Assembly (NCBI RefSeq): GCF_002161175.1 | Contig: NZ_NFMA01000008.1 | Location: forward strand, 1 to 64,000 | Source: Flavonifractor sp. An100 | GTDB lineage: Bacteria > Bacillota > Clostridia > Oscillospirales > Oscillospiraceae | Length of the DNA stretch: 64,000 bases | Direction of reading: 5' to 3' | Part shown: positions 15,971 to 22,516 of the stretch, piece after piece | Layout of the letters: the number at the start of each line of letters is the position of its first letter | How positions within the stretch are numbered: the stretch's first letter is position 1 | Translations under genes and position numbers: made by a program | Notes under the pieces: generated by a model | What the model saw: only the letters and a program-made list of their open reading frames with translations | What the model was told of the DNA's origin: nothing | Databases searched by the model: none

Positions 15971-16557
15971 GGATCAACCTCCTTTCTCCCCCCGGGGACT
16001 TTGGGACAATTTGTCCCAAAGTCCGGGACGGTGCTTTCCACCTCGTTTCCCCACACATCCCAGCCGGGCGGCGTCTGTCTTGCGAACAGCTCCACCCGGG
16101 GCAGATCGCCCATAAGGGCAACAATCTTTTCCCGGGCCTCGTCCGGCTTTTTGCTGTGGGCTTCAATGGGGGAAATGATAAACTGGTGGATATTGGCCGC
16201 CTGCCGCTTCGGATGCCCTTTTGTTGCCAGCAGGCAGACCTCCGCATTTCCCCTCGTCCAGAAACCCAGGCCATAAAACCAGCTATCAGCCTTCCGGTTT
16301 TTCTTCAGCCAGACGAAAGCCACGGACTTATACTGAAAGCCCCACGCCTTAATCAGCCGCAGGGCCTCGGGGAGCTGGGGGAAAGTCGCCCACAAAAAAA
16401 GCGCACTGTCCGGGGCGGCCAGATCCGCCACCGGGAGCGCACATAACTCGTCAATCCCCATTGTGGGATAATGATTTTCCGCCGCCCCCTGTACCTTGCT
16501 CCGCTGGTACTGCCAGGGAGGATCGGCGTAAATGATAGAATAGTCTCCGATAATCAA
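15958..16557 (-). CDS. MT-A70-family adenine methyltransferase
   Basis: A 199-residue protein with the DPPW catalytic motif (YADPPWQYQRS, residues ~10-20) of the MT-A70 family, followed by LFLWATFPQLPEALRLIKAWG and the WTRGNAEVCLLATKG segment. It should transfer a methyl group from SAM to adenine N6 in DNA. Such genes are common in conjugative elements and are thought to protect entering DNA. Its extreme C-terminus (DFGTNCPKVPGG) is encoded by one of the six dispersed palindromes. It overlaps the upstream methylase gene by 4 bp. Confidence 0.85.
   Translation of the reverse strand: MIIGDYSIIYADPPWQYQRSKVQGAAENHYPTMGIDELCALPVADLAAPDSALFLWATFPQLPEALRLIKAWGFQYKSVAFVWLKKNRKADSWFYGLGFWTRGNAEVCLLATKGHPKRQAANIHQFIISPIEAHSKKPDEAREKIVALMGDLPRVELFARQTPPGWDVWGNEVESTVPDFGTNCPKVPGGRKEVDPCPM
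15996..16024. repeat. Dispersed palindrome, copy 1
   Basis: Perfect 14-bp arms GGACTTTGGGACAA / TTGTCCCAAAGTCC around one T. It lies in the last codons of the MT-A70 gene and 26 bp upstream of the prgI start. Confidence 0.75.
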
Positions 16558-17348
16558 ACTCCTTTCTCCCCGGCCTCCACCGCCGAGCGCGCCACGCGGA
16601 TACGCTCACTGGCGGCGGCGTAAAAGGCCGGAGCCGTTTCAAAGCAGACGAAGCGGCGGCCAGTATTGAGGGCGGCAACAGCGGTTGTGCCGGAGCCCGC
16701 GCAGATGTCGGCCACCAGCTCGCCGGGCCGGGTGTAGGTCTTGATGAAATACTCGCACAGCTCCACGGGCTTTTGCGTGGGATGGATGCCGCCCGTTACT
16801 GTAGGGACAAACAACACATTTCCCGGATAGCGCCGCCCATCGCTGGACTCGGAGCTCTGCCGCTCGAATTTTCCATAGTTCGGGCTGGTGCCGCTGCGGG
16901 CATGGACGCGGCTGTACGGCTTGCCGTAAGTAAACTGCGGATTGTAAAGTGGGGCTTTCTGATAGAACACCAAAATATTCTCCGACTTTTTCAGCGGAGC
17001 CCGGTTTGCATTGAGAAATCCCGTCCCGCGCTCTTTGTACCAGATCCACTCATAGCGGAGCATGGAGAGGTTGGAGGCCCCCAGCACCTTGTCATAGGGG
17101 CATTGAGCAAAGAACAGCACCGCACCCTTCGGCTTGACGGCCCATTTCACCGCCTCCCACAGCTCCGGGAGCGGCAACGGCACATCCCAAAAGTTGCGGG
17201 TAGTGCCGTAGGGCGGATCGGTCAAAAGCATATCCACCGAATGACGGGGGAGGGAGCGCAGGCCCTCGATGCCGTCCATCAGAAACAGCCCCTCTGGGCA
17301 GTCCGGGGACTTCGGGACACTTTGTCCCAAAGCCGCCTTATCGGTCAT
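16554..17348 (-). CDS. DNA N4/N6-type methyltransferase (DPPY family)
   Basis: A 264-residue enzyme with catalytic DPPY (SVDMLLTDPPYGTTRNFWD) and, near the C-terminus, the SAM-binding FxGxG-like motif (VADICAGSGTTAVAALNTGR) preceded by the HPTQKPVEL motif. This is the circular permutation used by beta-class methylases. The start is ATG at 17348, overlapping the preceding small gene's stop by 11 bp. Residues ~5-15 (ALGQSVPKSPDCPEG) are encoded by a copy of the dispersed palindrome, which seems to have been absorbed into the 5' end. Confidence 0.85.
   Translation of the reverse strand: MTDKAALGQSVPKSPDCPEGLFLMDGIEGLRSLPRHSVDMLLTDPPYGTTRNFWDVPLPLPELWEAVKWAVKPKGAVLFFAQCPYDKVLGASNLSMLRYEWIWYKERGTGFLNANRAPLKKSENILVFYQKAPLYNPQFTYGKPYSRVHARSGTSPNYGKFERQSSESSDGRRYPGNVLFVPTVTGGIHPTQKPVELCEYFIKTYTRPGELVADICAGSGTTAVAALNTGRRFVCFETAPAFYAAASERIRVARSAVEAGEKGV
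17308..17332. repeat. Dispersed palindrome, copy 2
   Basis: CTTCGGGACA / TGTCCCAAAG with one arm mismatch and a 3-nt centre. It lies inside the 5' end of the DPPY methylase gene. Confidence 0.7.
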
Positions 17349-17589
17349 CCCTTGCCTCCTTGCCCTTTGCCGGGACAGGGCGGGCAGCGTTTTCACGGGC
17401 GGCCTGCGCCCGCCCTTCGGCTAACTGCTGGGCAATCGTCTTTGCGTCATCCCTTCCGCCCAGCAATTCCCGCTTTTGTAAAATGGCCTCCGTTTCCGCC
17501 ATAAAGCGGGCAACATCCGCCTCGTTAAAGTCCTCCGGCGCTTTTCCATACCACAGGCGCGTCCCGTCGGGCCCATATCTTCTCGGCAT
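17338..17589 (-). CDS. Small conjugative-element protein of unknown function
   Basis: An 83-residue hydrophilic protein (MPRRYGPDGTRLWYGKAPED ... FMAETEAILQKRELL) found between the TrbL-like and methylase genes. AAAGGGGTG precedes the ATG at 17589. The position is typical of small accessory genes of CD11xx-type elements; no domain is recognised. Confidence 0.7.
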   Translation of the reverse strand: MPRRYGPDGTRLWYGKAPEDFNEADVARFMAETEAILQKRELLGGRDDAKTIAQQLAEGRAQAARENAARPVPAKGKEARDDR

Positions 17590-17604
17590 ATAACACCCCT
17601 TTCT

Positions 17605-18471
17605 TTAATGAGCTCCAAAGATGCTTTTTGAAATCGTTCCGGTTTTGAACAACATAAAGCAGAGCAGAACTGTATAGCCCACAGCTCCCCATATTGCGCC
17701 GATGGGATCTCCGCCTGTGGCAATCCCTTGAATGAGCACCGCATAGATGCCCACGCACAGCAGGATTAAAAGCCCCTGGAAACCGATGGCGAACAGGGAC
17801 TTCAGATAATTCTGCCCCATGCTCCCCATTTCTCGGTTGGACAGGGTAGCCACCGGGATGGGCGCTAAACTGGTCAGCATATATATTTCCAGCATACGGC
17901 CATAAATCAGAACGAAAATCACGATATTCAGCGCGGTCATGGTAAAACCGATAAAGATCGACTGGAGCCACAGGCCCAAAAGGGAGCCCAGCCCCATTGT
18001 TTCCAGCGTGGCCTCCAAATCCGCCAGCATATCCGGCGAAATGTCCGTAGAACCCTGGATCACCCCCGCCGAGCTTGCAATCACGCTCTGCGACACATCA
18101 AAAATCGCGTTGACGATATTGAATGTGTTGGAGAGGATCAGGATGGCCGCCGCCGTTTTGAAAATCCACTTAAAAAACATCCAAGTGTCGATGTCGTGTA
18201 AATTATTGCGGTCTATGAGCATTTGAATGAGCTCGTACACCGCCACATAGGTTAGGACTAACCCGGCAATCGGTAAAATTACCGTTTCGGAAATCTGGCG
18301 GATAAGGGAGAAAACCCCGGCGTTCCATGCCGCCGGGGTTGTTCCCACCTCTCCCGCAATCTCCCCGACTCGGGCGTTTACCGTATCAAACAGGCCGCTC
18401 AGATTGCCTAAAATGCCTTCAATGAGCAGGCTTTTGAGCCAGTCGGTCAGCCAGTCGGTGAGAAATCCCAT
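17605..18471 (-). CDS. VirB6/TrbL-like conjugal transfer channel protein (CD1112 type)
   Basis: A 288-residue polytopic membrane protein with at least five hydrophobic helices (TVILPIAGLVLTYVAVYELI, WIFKTAAAILILSNTFNIV, IFIGFTMTALNIVIFVLIYG, LFAIGFQGLLILLCVGIYAV, AVGYTVLLCFMLF) after an amphipathic N-terminus. It is the likely inner-membrane channel of the type IV apparatus. It is 11 bp downstream of the Maff2 gene in the conserved order Maff2, TrbL, small gene, methylases, PrgI, VirB4. Confidence 0.85.
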   Translation of the reverse strand: MGFLTDWLTDWLKSLLIEGILGNLSGLFDTVNARVGEIAGEVGTTPAAWNAGVFSLIRQISETVILPIAGLVLTYVAVYELIQMLIDRNNLHDIDTWMFFKWIFKTAAAILILSNTFNIVNAIFDVSQSVIASSAGVIQGSTDISPDMLADLEATLETMGLGSLLGLWLQSIFIGFTMTALNIVIFVLIYGRMLEIYMLTSLAPIPVATLSNREMGSMGQNYLKSLFAIGFQGLLILLCVGIYAVLIQGIATGGDPIGAIWGAVGYTVLLCFMLFKTGTISKSIFGAH

Positions 18472-18482
18472 AAGCCGCTACC

Positions 18483-18695
18483 TTAAAACAGGCCGGACAG
18501 CAGAGGGATCAGCGTAGTGCCGAGCAGGATGATGCCGCCGCCCGCCATGAGCTGCTTCATGCCCTGGCTTTTGGAACCTGGATTGTCGGAACCATAACCT
18601 TCCAGGAGGTTGACAACGCCCCACACGCCCAAACCAGCGCCCAGCGCAACAACGAGAGTCTGCAAAGTATCAATAGCGGAAGAAAAGAACTGCAT
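18483..18695 (-). CDS. Maff2-family small membrane protein
   Basis: A 70-residue protein with two hydrophobic segments (TLQTLVVALGAGLGVWGVVNLL and LMAGGGIILLGTTLIPLLSGLF) joined by a GYGSDNPGSKSQGMK loop. This is the characteristic shape of the Maff2/VirB2-like pilin candidates in Firmicute conjugative elements. It is preceded by an intrinsic terminator and a copy of the dispersed palindrome, so its expression may be set separately from virD4. Confidence 0.85.
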   Translation of the reverse strand: MQFFSSAIDTLQTLVVALGAGLGVWGVVNLLEGYGSDNPGSKSQGMKQLMAGGGIILLGTTLIPLLSGLF

Positions 18696-18730
18696 AGAGC
18701 CTCCATTTCTCCGGGTGTTCCCCGGCCATG

Positions 18731-18754
18731 AAAAAAGCCGCCATCACTGGCGGC
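18731..18754 (-). terminator. Intrinsic terminator between virD4 and the Maff2 gene
   Basis: On the minus strand the stem GCCGCCA / TGGCGGC (arms 18748-18754 and 18737-18743) with a GTGA loop is followed by six T residues (18736-18731). It lies 37 bp after the virD4 stop and would limit read-through into the transfer-channel genes. Confidence 0.75.
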
Positions 18755-18761
18755 AGGTTAC

Positions 18762-18788
18762 AGCTTCGGGACACTTTGTCCCAAAGCT
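18762..18788. repeat. Dispersed palindrome, copy 3
   Basis: AGCTTCGGGACA / TGTCCCAAAGCT with one arm mismatch and a CTT centre. It lies in the gap just after the virD4 stop and before the terminator. Confidence 0.7.
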
Positions 18789-18791
18789 CAT

Positions 18792-20645
18792 TTATGCAAA
18801 GGCGTCTGGATCGTCGATGTCGTCATAGTTGAGGATGTCCTCGTCCTCTTCCGTGAGCGCATCGTCCGGCACAGCCACCTCATACATCTCACACGCCTCG
18901 TTAAGCCCTGGCCGCCTGCGGCGGTTGATGAGCTTGTCGAGGTCAAAAGCGTTTTTCTGTTTGTCGGCCTCAGCCGTGTATTTATAATTCGGGTGCTTTT
19001 TCAGATCATACTTCGGGGAGTAGAACGGGGGCAGGCCCCTAAGCTGTAAAATGCACTTATCCCCGGGCATGGTAGCCAGCTCGCTGGGTGTCATCAGCTC
19101 CCGGCCCACCCGCTGGTTATTTTGACTGTAGCTTTCCGACTGCCCACGGGAGCGGCTGTCGGTCTGCATGGAGATGGTGGCTTTCCCCAGCCAGTTTTCC
19201 GATATTTCCTTGATGGTGCTGGCCTCACGGCCTCCCAGGAATACCACGCTGTCCATATTTCCGAGAATTGTCTCCGCGTGTTTATCGTAAATGGCCTTGC
19301 ACTGCGCCAACTGCTGATAAAAGAGCGTCAGCGATACCTCGCGGGAACGGATTACCGCGCAGATTTTTTCGAGCTGGGGCACCTGTCCCGTGTTGGCCGC
19401 CTCGTCCCACAGCACCCGTACATGGTGGGGCAGGCGGCCTCCGAAAACATTGTCGGCCCGTTCACACAGAAGATTGAACATCTGCGAAAAGGCCAGCGCC
19501 ACAAGAAAGTTATAGGTCTGCGTGGTGTCCGAAATGATAAAGAACACCGCCGTTTTCCGATCCCCGATGCGGTCAAGCTCCATCTCGTCATAGGACATAA
19601 TCTCCCGGAGCTGGGGGATGTCAAAGGGCGCAAGGCGGGCCCCGCAGGAAATCAAAATGCTTTTCGCGGTTTTGCCGCTACTTAACTTATATTTGCGGTA
19701 CTGCTTGACCGCAAAACAGTCCGGCTTGCGCTTTTCCAGCCCTTTGAACATATAGTCCACGGCGTTTAAGTAGTTTTCATCGTCCTCCTTTACTTCCATG
19801 CCGGAAATCATGTCCACCAGCGTATTCATGTTCCGATCCTCGGCGGGGCCCTCGAAAATGATATAGGCAATCAAAGCGCAGTATAAAAGCGTTTCCGCTT
19901 TCGTCCAAAACGGATCGCCCTCCTTGCCCTCGCCTTTGGTATTGGAAATCAGCGCATCCACAAATTTAAGGATGTCGGCCTCATTCTTGATATAGGCCAG
20001 CGGATTATAGTGCATGGATTTTGTGAAATCAATGGAATTGAACACCTTGATCCGATACCCGCGCCGCTGTAAGAAAGAGCCCACCTGGGAGAGCACCCCG
20101 CCTTTCGGATCTACGCACACATAGCTGCATCCGCCGTTTTTATCCGCGCTGGCCTGCAAAATCTGTGGAGTGAGCCAGAAGCGGGTTTTGCCCGAGCCGG
20201 ACGAGCCGATCACGCAGGCGTTGAGGTTGCGGGCGTTGGCCGGGTTTTTCGGGCGGGTGTTCATAGTAAGAAACTCTGTCCCGGTCAAAATGATGTTGTT
20301 TTCGAACTTCGGATCGATAAAGGGCTTGATGTCTTTTTCGGTGCCCCAGCGGGCCGATCCGTATTCTTCATCCCGTCTGAATTTCTTTGCGTTCTTGCTT
20401 TTGAAGTAGATCAGCAGGCGGAAGCCCACCGCACCCACAATGCCGATGAGCCAGTCAAAGGGATTGAGCCCCGGCGCAAAGTCGGCAAAGGCCGGGCCGA
20501 TGGTCTGCCCCAGCCCCATGAGCTTATGGGCGAAATCCGCGCCAGCGGCCAAACGGTAAGCCGTCCCCAGCTTTAAGCAGGCCCACAGCACAAACAGATA
20601 GGGGATGTTGGGGAGTACATATTTTTTGATGCTATCTGTCCTCAC
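18792..20645 (-). CDS. virD4: VirD4-like type IV coupling protein (CD1115 type)
   Basis: A 617-residue coupling ATPase. It has N-terminal membrane helices (YVLPNIPYLFVLWACLKLG and GLNPFDWLIGIVGAVGFRLLIYF), Walker A IGSSGSGKTRF (~145), and the VRVLWDEAANTGQVPQLEK Walker B region. The acidic C-terminus (DEDILNYDDIDDPDAFA) fits the family. It would deliver relaxase-bound DNA to the channel, but no relaxase gene is present in the window. Its start overlaps the pcfB stop by 14 bp, indicating coupling. Confidence 0.9.
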   Translation of the reverse strand: MRTDSIKKYVLPNIPYLFVLWACLKLGTAYRLAAGADFAHKLMGLGQTIGPAFADFAPGLNPFDWLIGIVGAVGFRLLIYFKSKNAKKFRRDEEYGSARWGTEKDIKPFIDPKFENNIILTGTEFLTMNTRPKNPANARNLNACVIGSSGSGKTRFWLTPQILQASADKNGGCSYVCVDPKGGVLSQVGSFLQRRGYRIKVFNSIDFTKSMHYNPLAYIKNEADILKFVDALISNTKGEGKEGDPFWTKAETLLYCALIAYIIFEGPAEDRNMNTLVDMISGMEVKEDDENYLNAVDYMFKGLEKRKPDCFAVKQYRKYKLSSGKTAKSILISCGARLAPFDIPQLREIMSYDEMELDRIGDRKTAVFFIISDTTQTYNFLVALAFSQMFNLLCERADNVFGGRLPHHVRVLWDEAANTGQVPQLEKICAVIRSREVSLTLFYQQLAQCKAIYDKHAETILGNMDSVVFLGGREASTIKEISENWLGKATISMQTDSRSRGQSESYSQNNQRVGRELMTPSELATMPGDKCILQLRGLPPFYSPKYDLKKHPNYKYTAEADKQKNAFDLDKLINRRRRPGLNEACEMYEVAVPDDALTEEDEDILNYDDIDDPDAFA

Positions 20646-21111
20646 GAACCGCCTCCTTTACCCGTTCCCGCTTGCGGGGCTTTTCCTTCGCAAGCTGATC
20701 CGCCGCCTGTTTAAGCTGTTCCCGGATGGGGATGCGGCGGGATTTGGATTTATTCAGCACCTTCCGCGAGTATTCAGAAAAGCAGGCGGTGATCGCATCC
20801 GCCTGCCCCGACTTGAAAAACAACAGGTATTTGTCCGGCCCGGTTTTATAAAAGGCATAGTCTACATTCCACTTCCGGGCCACCCGGTCAAAAGCCTTCG
20901 TGTCCCCGGAAAGCTCAATGCTGTTTGTAGCCGCGCCGTGTCCCATGAGCTTTTTCACGCTCTGCCTGCCGTGGGGCGTTTGGTGTTCCCGGTAAGCCTT
21001 GCGAATCTTCCGGCCCACAGCCCCCAGCACATAGGCAAGGCCCCGCGCCGTCAGCTTGCTGGCCCGGACAGAAATTGCTATGGTACGCCGGGAAACATCT
21101 TCATCAATCAG
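20632..21111 (-). CDS. PcfB-family conjugation accessory protein, apparent CTG start
   Basis: Homologous-looking sequence extends well upstream of the first ATG/GTG: IDEDVSRRTIAISVRASKL then TARGLAYVLGAVGRKI, as in PcfB proteins. An AAAGGAGG box sits about 8 nt before a CTG codon at 21111, so that (or the next ATT) is the probable start, giving 159 residues. The more conservative GTG at 21030 would remove the conserved N-terminus. PcfB works with the coupling protein PcfC/VirD4 in pheromone plasmids, and the gene order here matches. Confidence 0.75.
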   Translation of the reverse strand: MIDEDVSRRTIAISVRASKLTARGLAYVLGAVGRKIRKAYREHQTPHGRQSVKKLMGHGAATNSIELSGDTKAFDRVARKWNVDYAFYKTGPDKYLLFFKSGQADAITACFSEYSRKVLNKSKSRRIPIREQLKQAADQLAKEKPRKRERVKEAVREDR

Positions 21112-21135
21112 TTATACCGCCTCCTTTCCGGCGGC

Positions 21136-21162
21136 CACCTCGGGACAAAGTGTCTCGAAGTG
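21136..21162. repeat. Dispersed palindrome, copy 4
   Basis: CACCTCGGGACA / TGTCTCGAAGTG with two arm mismatches and an AAG centre. It lies immediately after the ardA stop and just upstream of the pcfB ribosome-binding site. Confidence 0.65.
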
Positions 21163-21166
21163 CCGT

Positions 21167-21880
21167 CTATCGTTCCTCACGCTCCTTATTAGAAAGTTTC
21201 CGATAGCCTTCCAAAGAGGAACCGTCAATAATCTCCTTGTAGGCCGCCATCTGTTCCCGGATAGAAAGTTTCGGATAGGAGAAAACTCTGTGCTCGGCGG
21301 GGATGTCCTCGATCCCGTGGTAGTGCTCGATGAATTTCCCACCGTTATTCAGCACATAGCCTCCGGGGGCATAGTGACCATCCTCGTTAATCCGAATATC
21401 ACGCCCGTATGCCTCATAGTCAAAATAATTCAGCAAATGCTCCGGCACATCAATGGCCTCCATGTCCTCCACATAGATGCGGCCCAGCGTTTCATCGTCC
21501 CCCACACCGGGATAAAATTCAAAACAGTCCAGGTTTTGCGTGAGATTGATTAGGTCGGCCACGCTGGAAGTGTGCTCGCCGCTGTCAATCACAGCCTCGA
21601 ATTTCTCCAAATCGCTCTGATCCAGTTCGGAAAGTAGGCAGGCCAGATGGTTGAGCTCGTCAAGATTTTCGTATTCCGTCAGATAGTCATAGAGCCCCAG
21701 CACATCCCCGTCAAAGCTGGTAATGAAAAACTCCTCATACCGCACACCATCCACACCGATGCGCTTTAGGAGCGCCTGCACCTCCTCCGTGGTAGTGGGG
21801 AATTTCAGCGTTTCTCCTACAAGCTCGCCCTCGTTATATTTCCCCAGGTTCGTGATGTAGGCTTCGAAAAGGGCCGCCAT
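21167..21880 (-). CDS. ArdA-like antirestriction protein
   Basis: A 237-residue acidic protein that matches ArdA in composition and layout: EAYITNLGKYNEGELVGE at the N-terminus, the FITSFDG segment, and DVPEHLLNYFDYEAYGRDI leading to the GGYVLNNGGKFIE region. ArdA mimics the shape and charge of B-form DNA and blocks type I restriction enzymes during conjugative entry. The ATG at 21880 overlaps the stop of the DUF4406 gene. Confidence 0.85.
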   Translation of the reverse strand: MAALFEAYITNLGKYNEGELVGETLKFPTTTEEVQALLKRIGVDGVRYEEFFITSFDGDVLGLYDYLTEYENLDELNHLACLLSELDQSDLEKFEAVIDSGEHTSSVADLINLTQNLDCFEFYPGVGDDETLGRIYVEDMEAIDVPEHLLNYFDYEAYGRDIRINEDGHYAPGGYVLNNGGKFIEHYHGIEDIPAEHRVFSYPKLSIREQMAAYKEIIDGSSLEGYRKLSNKEREER

Positions 21881-22221
21881 CAGCGGCGGCCCTGTCCCTT
21901 GACGGTAAGGATGCCCTCAAGGGTGGTAGCAGTAATCCCCAGCCGCTGGGCAACGGCGATGTCGTTTTTCATGGCCTCGGTCATGGTATGGCCGCAGACC
22001 ACCAGTACATGGGAGCGGCGGAGCAGGTCGCGGCTCATGTCAATGCCGCTTTTGTGTTCCTCCGGCACTGCATCATTGAGGAACAAGGGCAGATACAGGG
22101 TAGGACAGATGGGCGAAAAGCCCGCCTCATACACCGCCCGGCAGTAGCGGGCCGCCTGTTCTGCGTTTTCACTGTCACCGCCAAGCCATCCGGCGGTAAT
22201 ATAAGCAAGTGGCCGTTTCAT
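21880..22221 (-). CDS. DUF4406 (nucleoside-deoxyribosyltransferase-like) protein
   Basis: A 113-residue Rossmann-like protein: MKRPLAYITAGWLGGD at the N-terminus, GFSPICPTLYLPLFL, and SRDLLRRSHVLVVCGHTMTEAM. This is the short DUF4406 family, related in fold to nucleoside 2-deoxyribosyltransferases. ATG at 22221 follows GGAGG by 8 nt. It is the first gene after the structured 22.3 kb intergenic region and is coupled to ardA. Function in the element is unknown. Confidence 0.8.
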   Translation of the reverse strand: MKRPLAYITAGWLGGDSENAEQAARYCRAVYEAGFSPICPTLYLPLFLNDAVPEEHKSGIDMSRDLLRRSHVLVVCGHTMTEAMKNDIAVAQRLGITATTLEGILTVKGQGRR

Positions 22222-22271
22222 TGTCAAAACCTCCGTTCTTTGAAGAAAGATACTTCAGCCCAATCCCCCCG

Positions 22272-22295
22272 CCCTTTCCCAGTCATGGGAAAGGG
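22272..22295. repeat. Short inverted repeat upstream of the DUF4406 gene
   Basis: CCCTTTCCC (22272-22280) and GGGAAAGGG (22287-22295) form a perfect 9-bp stem with an AGTCAT loop. It lies about 50 bp upstream of the DUF4406 ATG on the minus strand, in the leader region. Confidence 0.45.
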
Positions 22296-22307
22296 GGCGG
22301 CTCTGGA

Positions 22308-22451
22308 GGATATATGCCCCCGCCGCGCCGCTGGAAGTAACACAGCCGGGGCAGACCGTCAAGGGCAGGCCGCCGCAAGCGGCGGTGCGTTGCACCCTTG
22401 ACGGCCCACTCCCGGCTGTGCAGGAATATAGGCGGCGACGGGGGATATATC
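22308..22451. repeat. Nested inverted repeats of about 144 bp (structured RNA or origin-like region)
   Basis: The 289-bp gap between parB and the DUF4406 gene holds concentric stems. From outside in: GATATAT plus C-rich arms (22309-~22327 and ~22432-22451, imperfect), CACAGCCGGG / CCCGGCTGTG (22341-22350, 22411-22420, perfect), CCGTCAAGGG / CCCTTGACGG (22356-22365, 22395-22404, perfect), and CCGCCGC-AA-GCGGCGG (22370-22385). Such nesting is unusual for plain intergenic DNA and could be a replication or transfer origin, a long terminator/attenuator, or a structured RNA. Confidence 0.6.
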
Positions 22452-22483
22452 ACCACAGAGCCCTCTGCAGGAGGGGCGGGGCC

Positions 22484-22508
22484 CCTCGGGACAATTTGTC
22501 TCGAAGTG
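22484..22508. repeat. Dispersed palindrome, copy 5
   Basis: CCTCGGGACA / TGTCTCGAAG with an ATT centre. It lies about 8 bp beyond the parB stop, between parB and the nested inverted repeats. Confidence 0.65.
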
Positions 22509-22516
22509 TGGTCGGG

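Noticed and set aside
17308-17332. Reading the dispersed palindromes as ordinary terminators
   Set aside because: They lack U-runs, several lie inside coding sequence, and their sequence (not just their pairing) is conserved, which fits a binding site or mobile repeat better.
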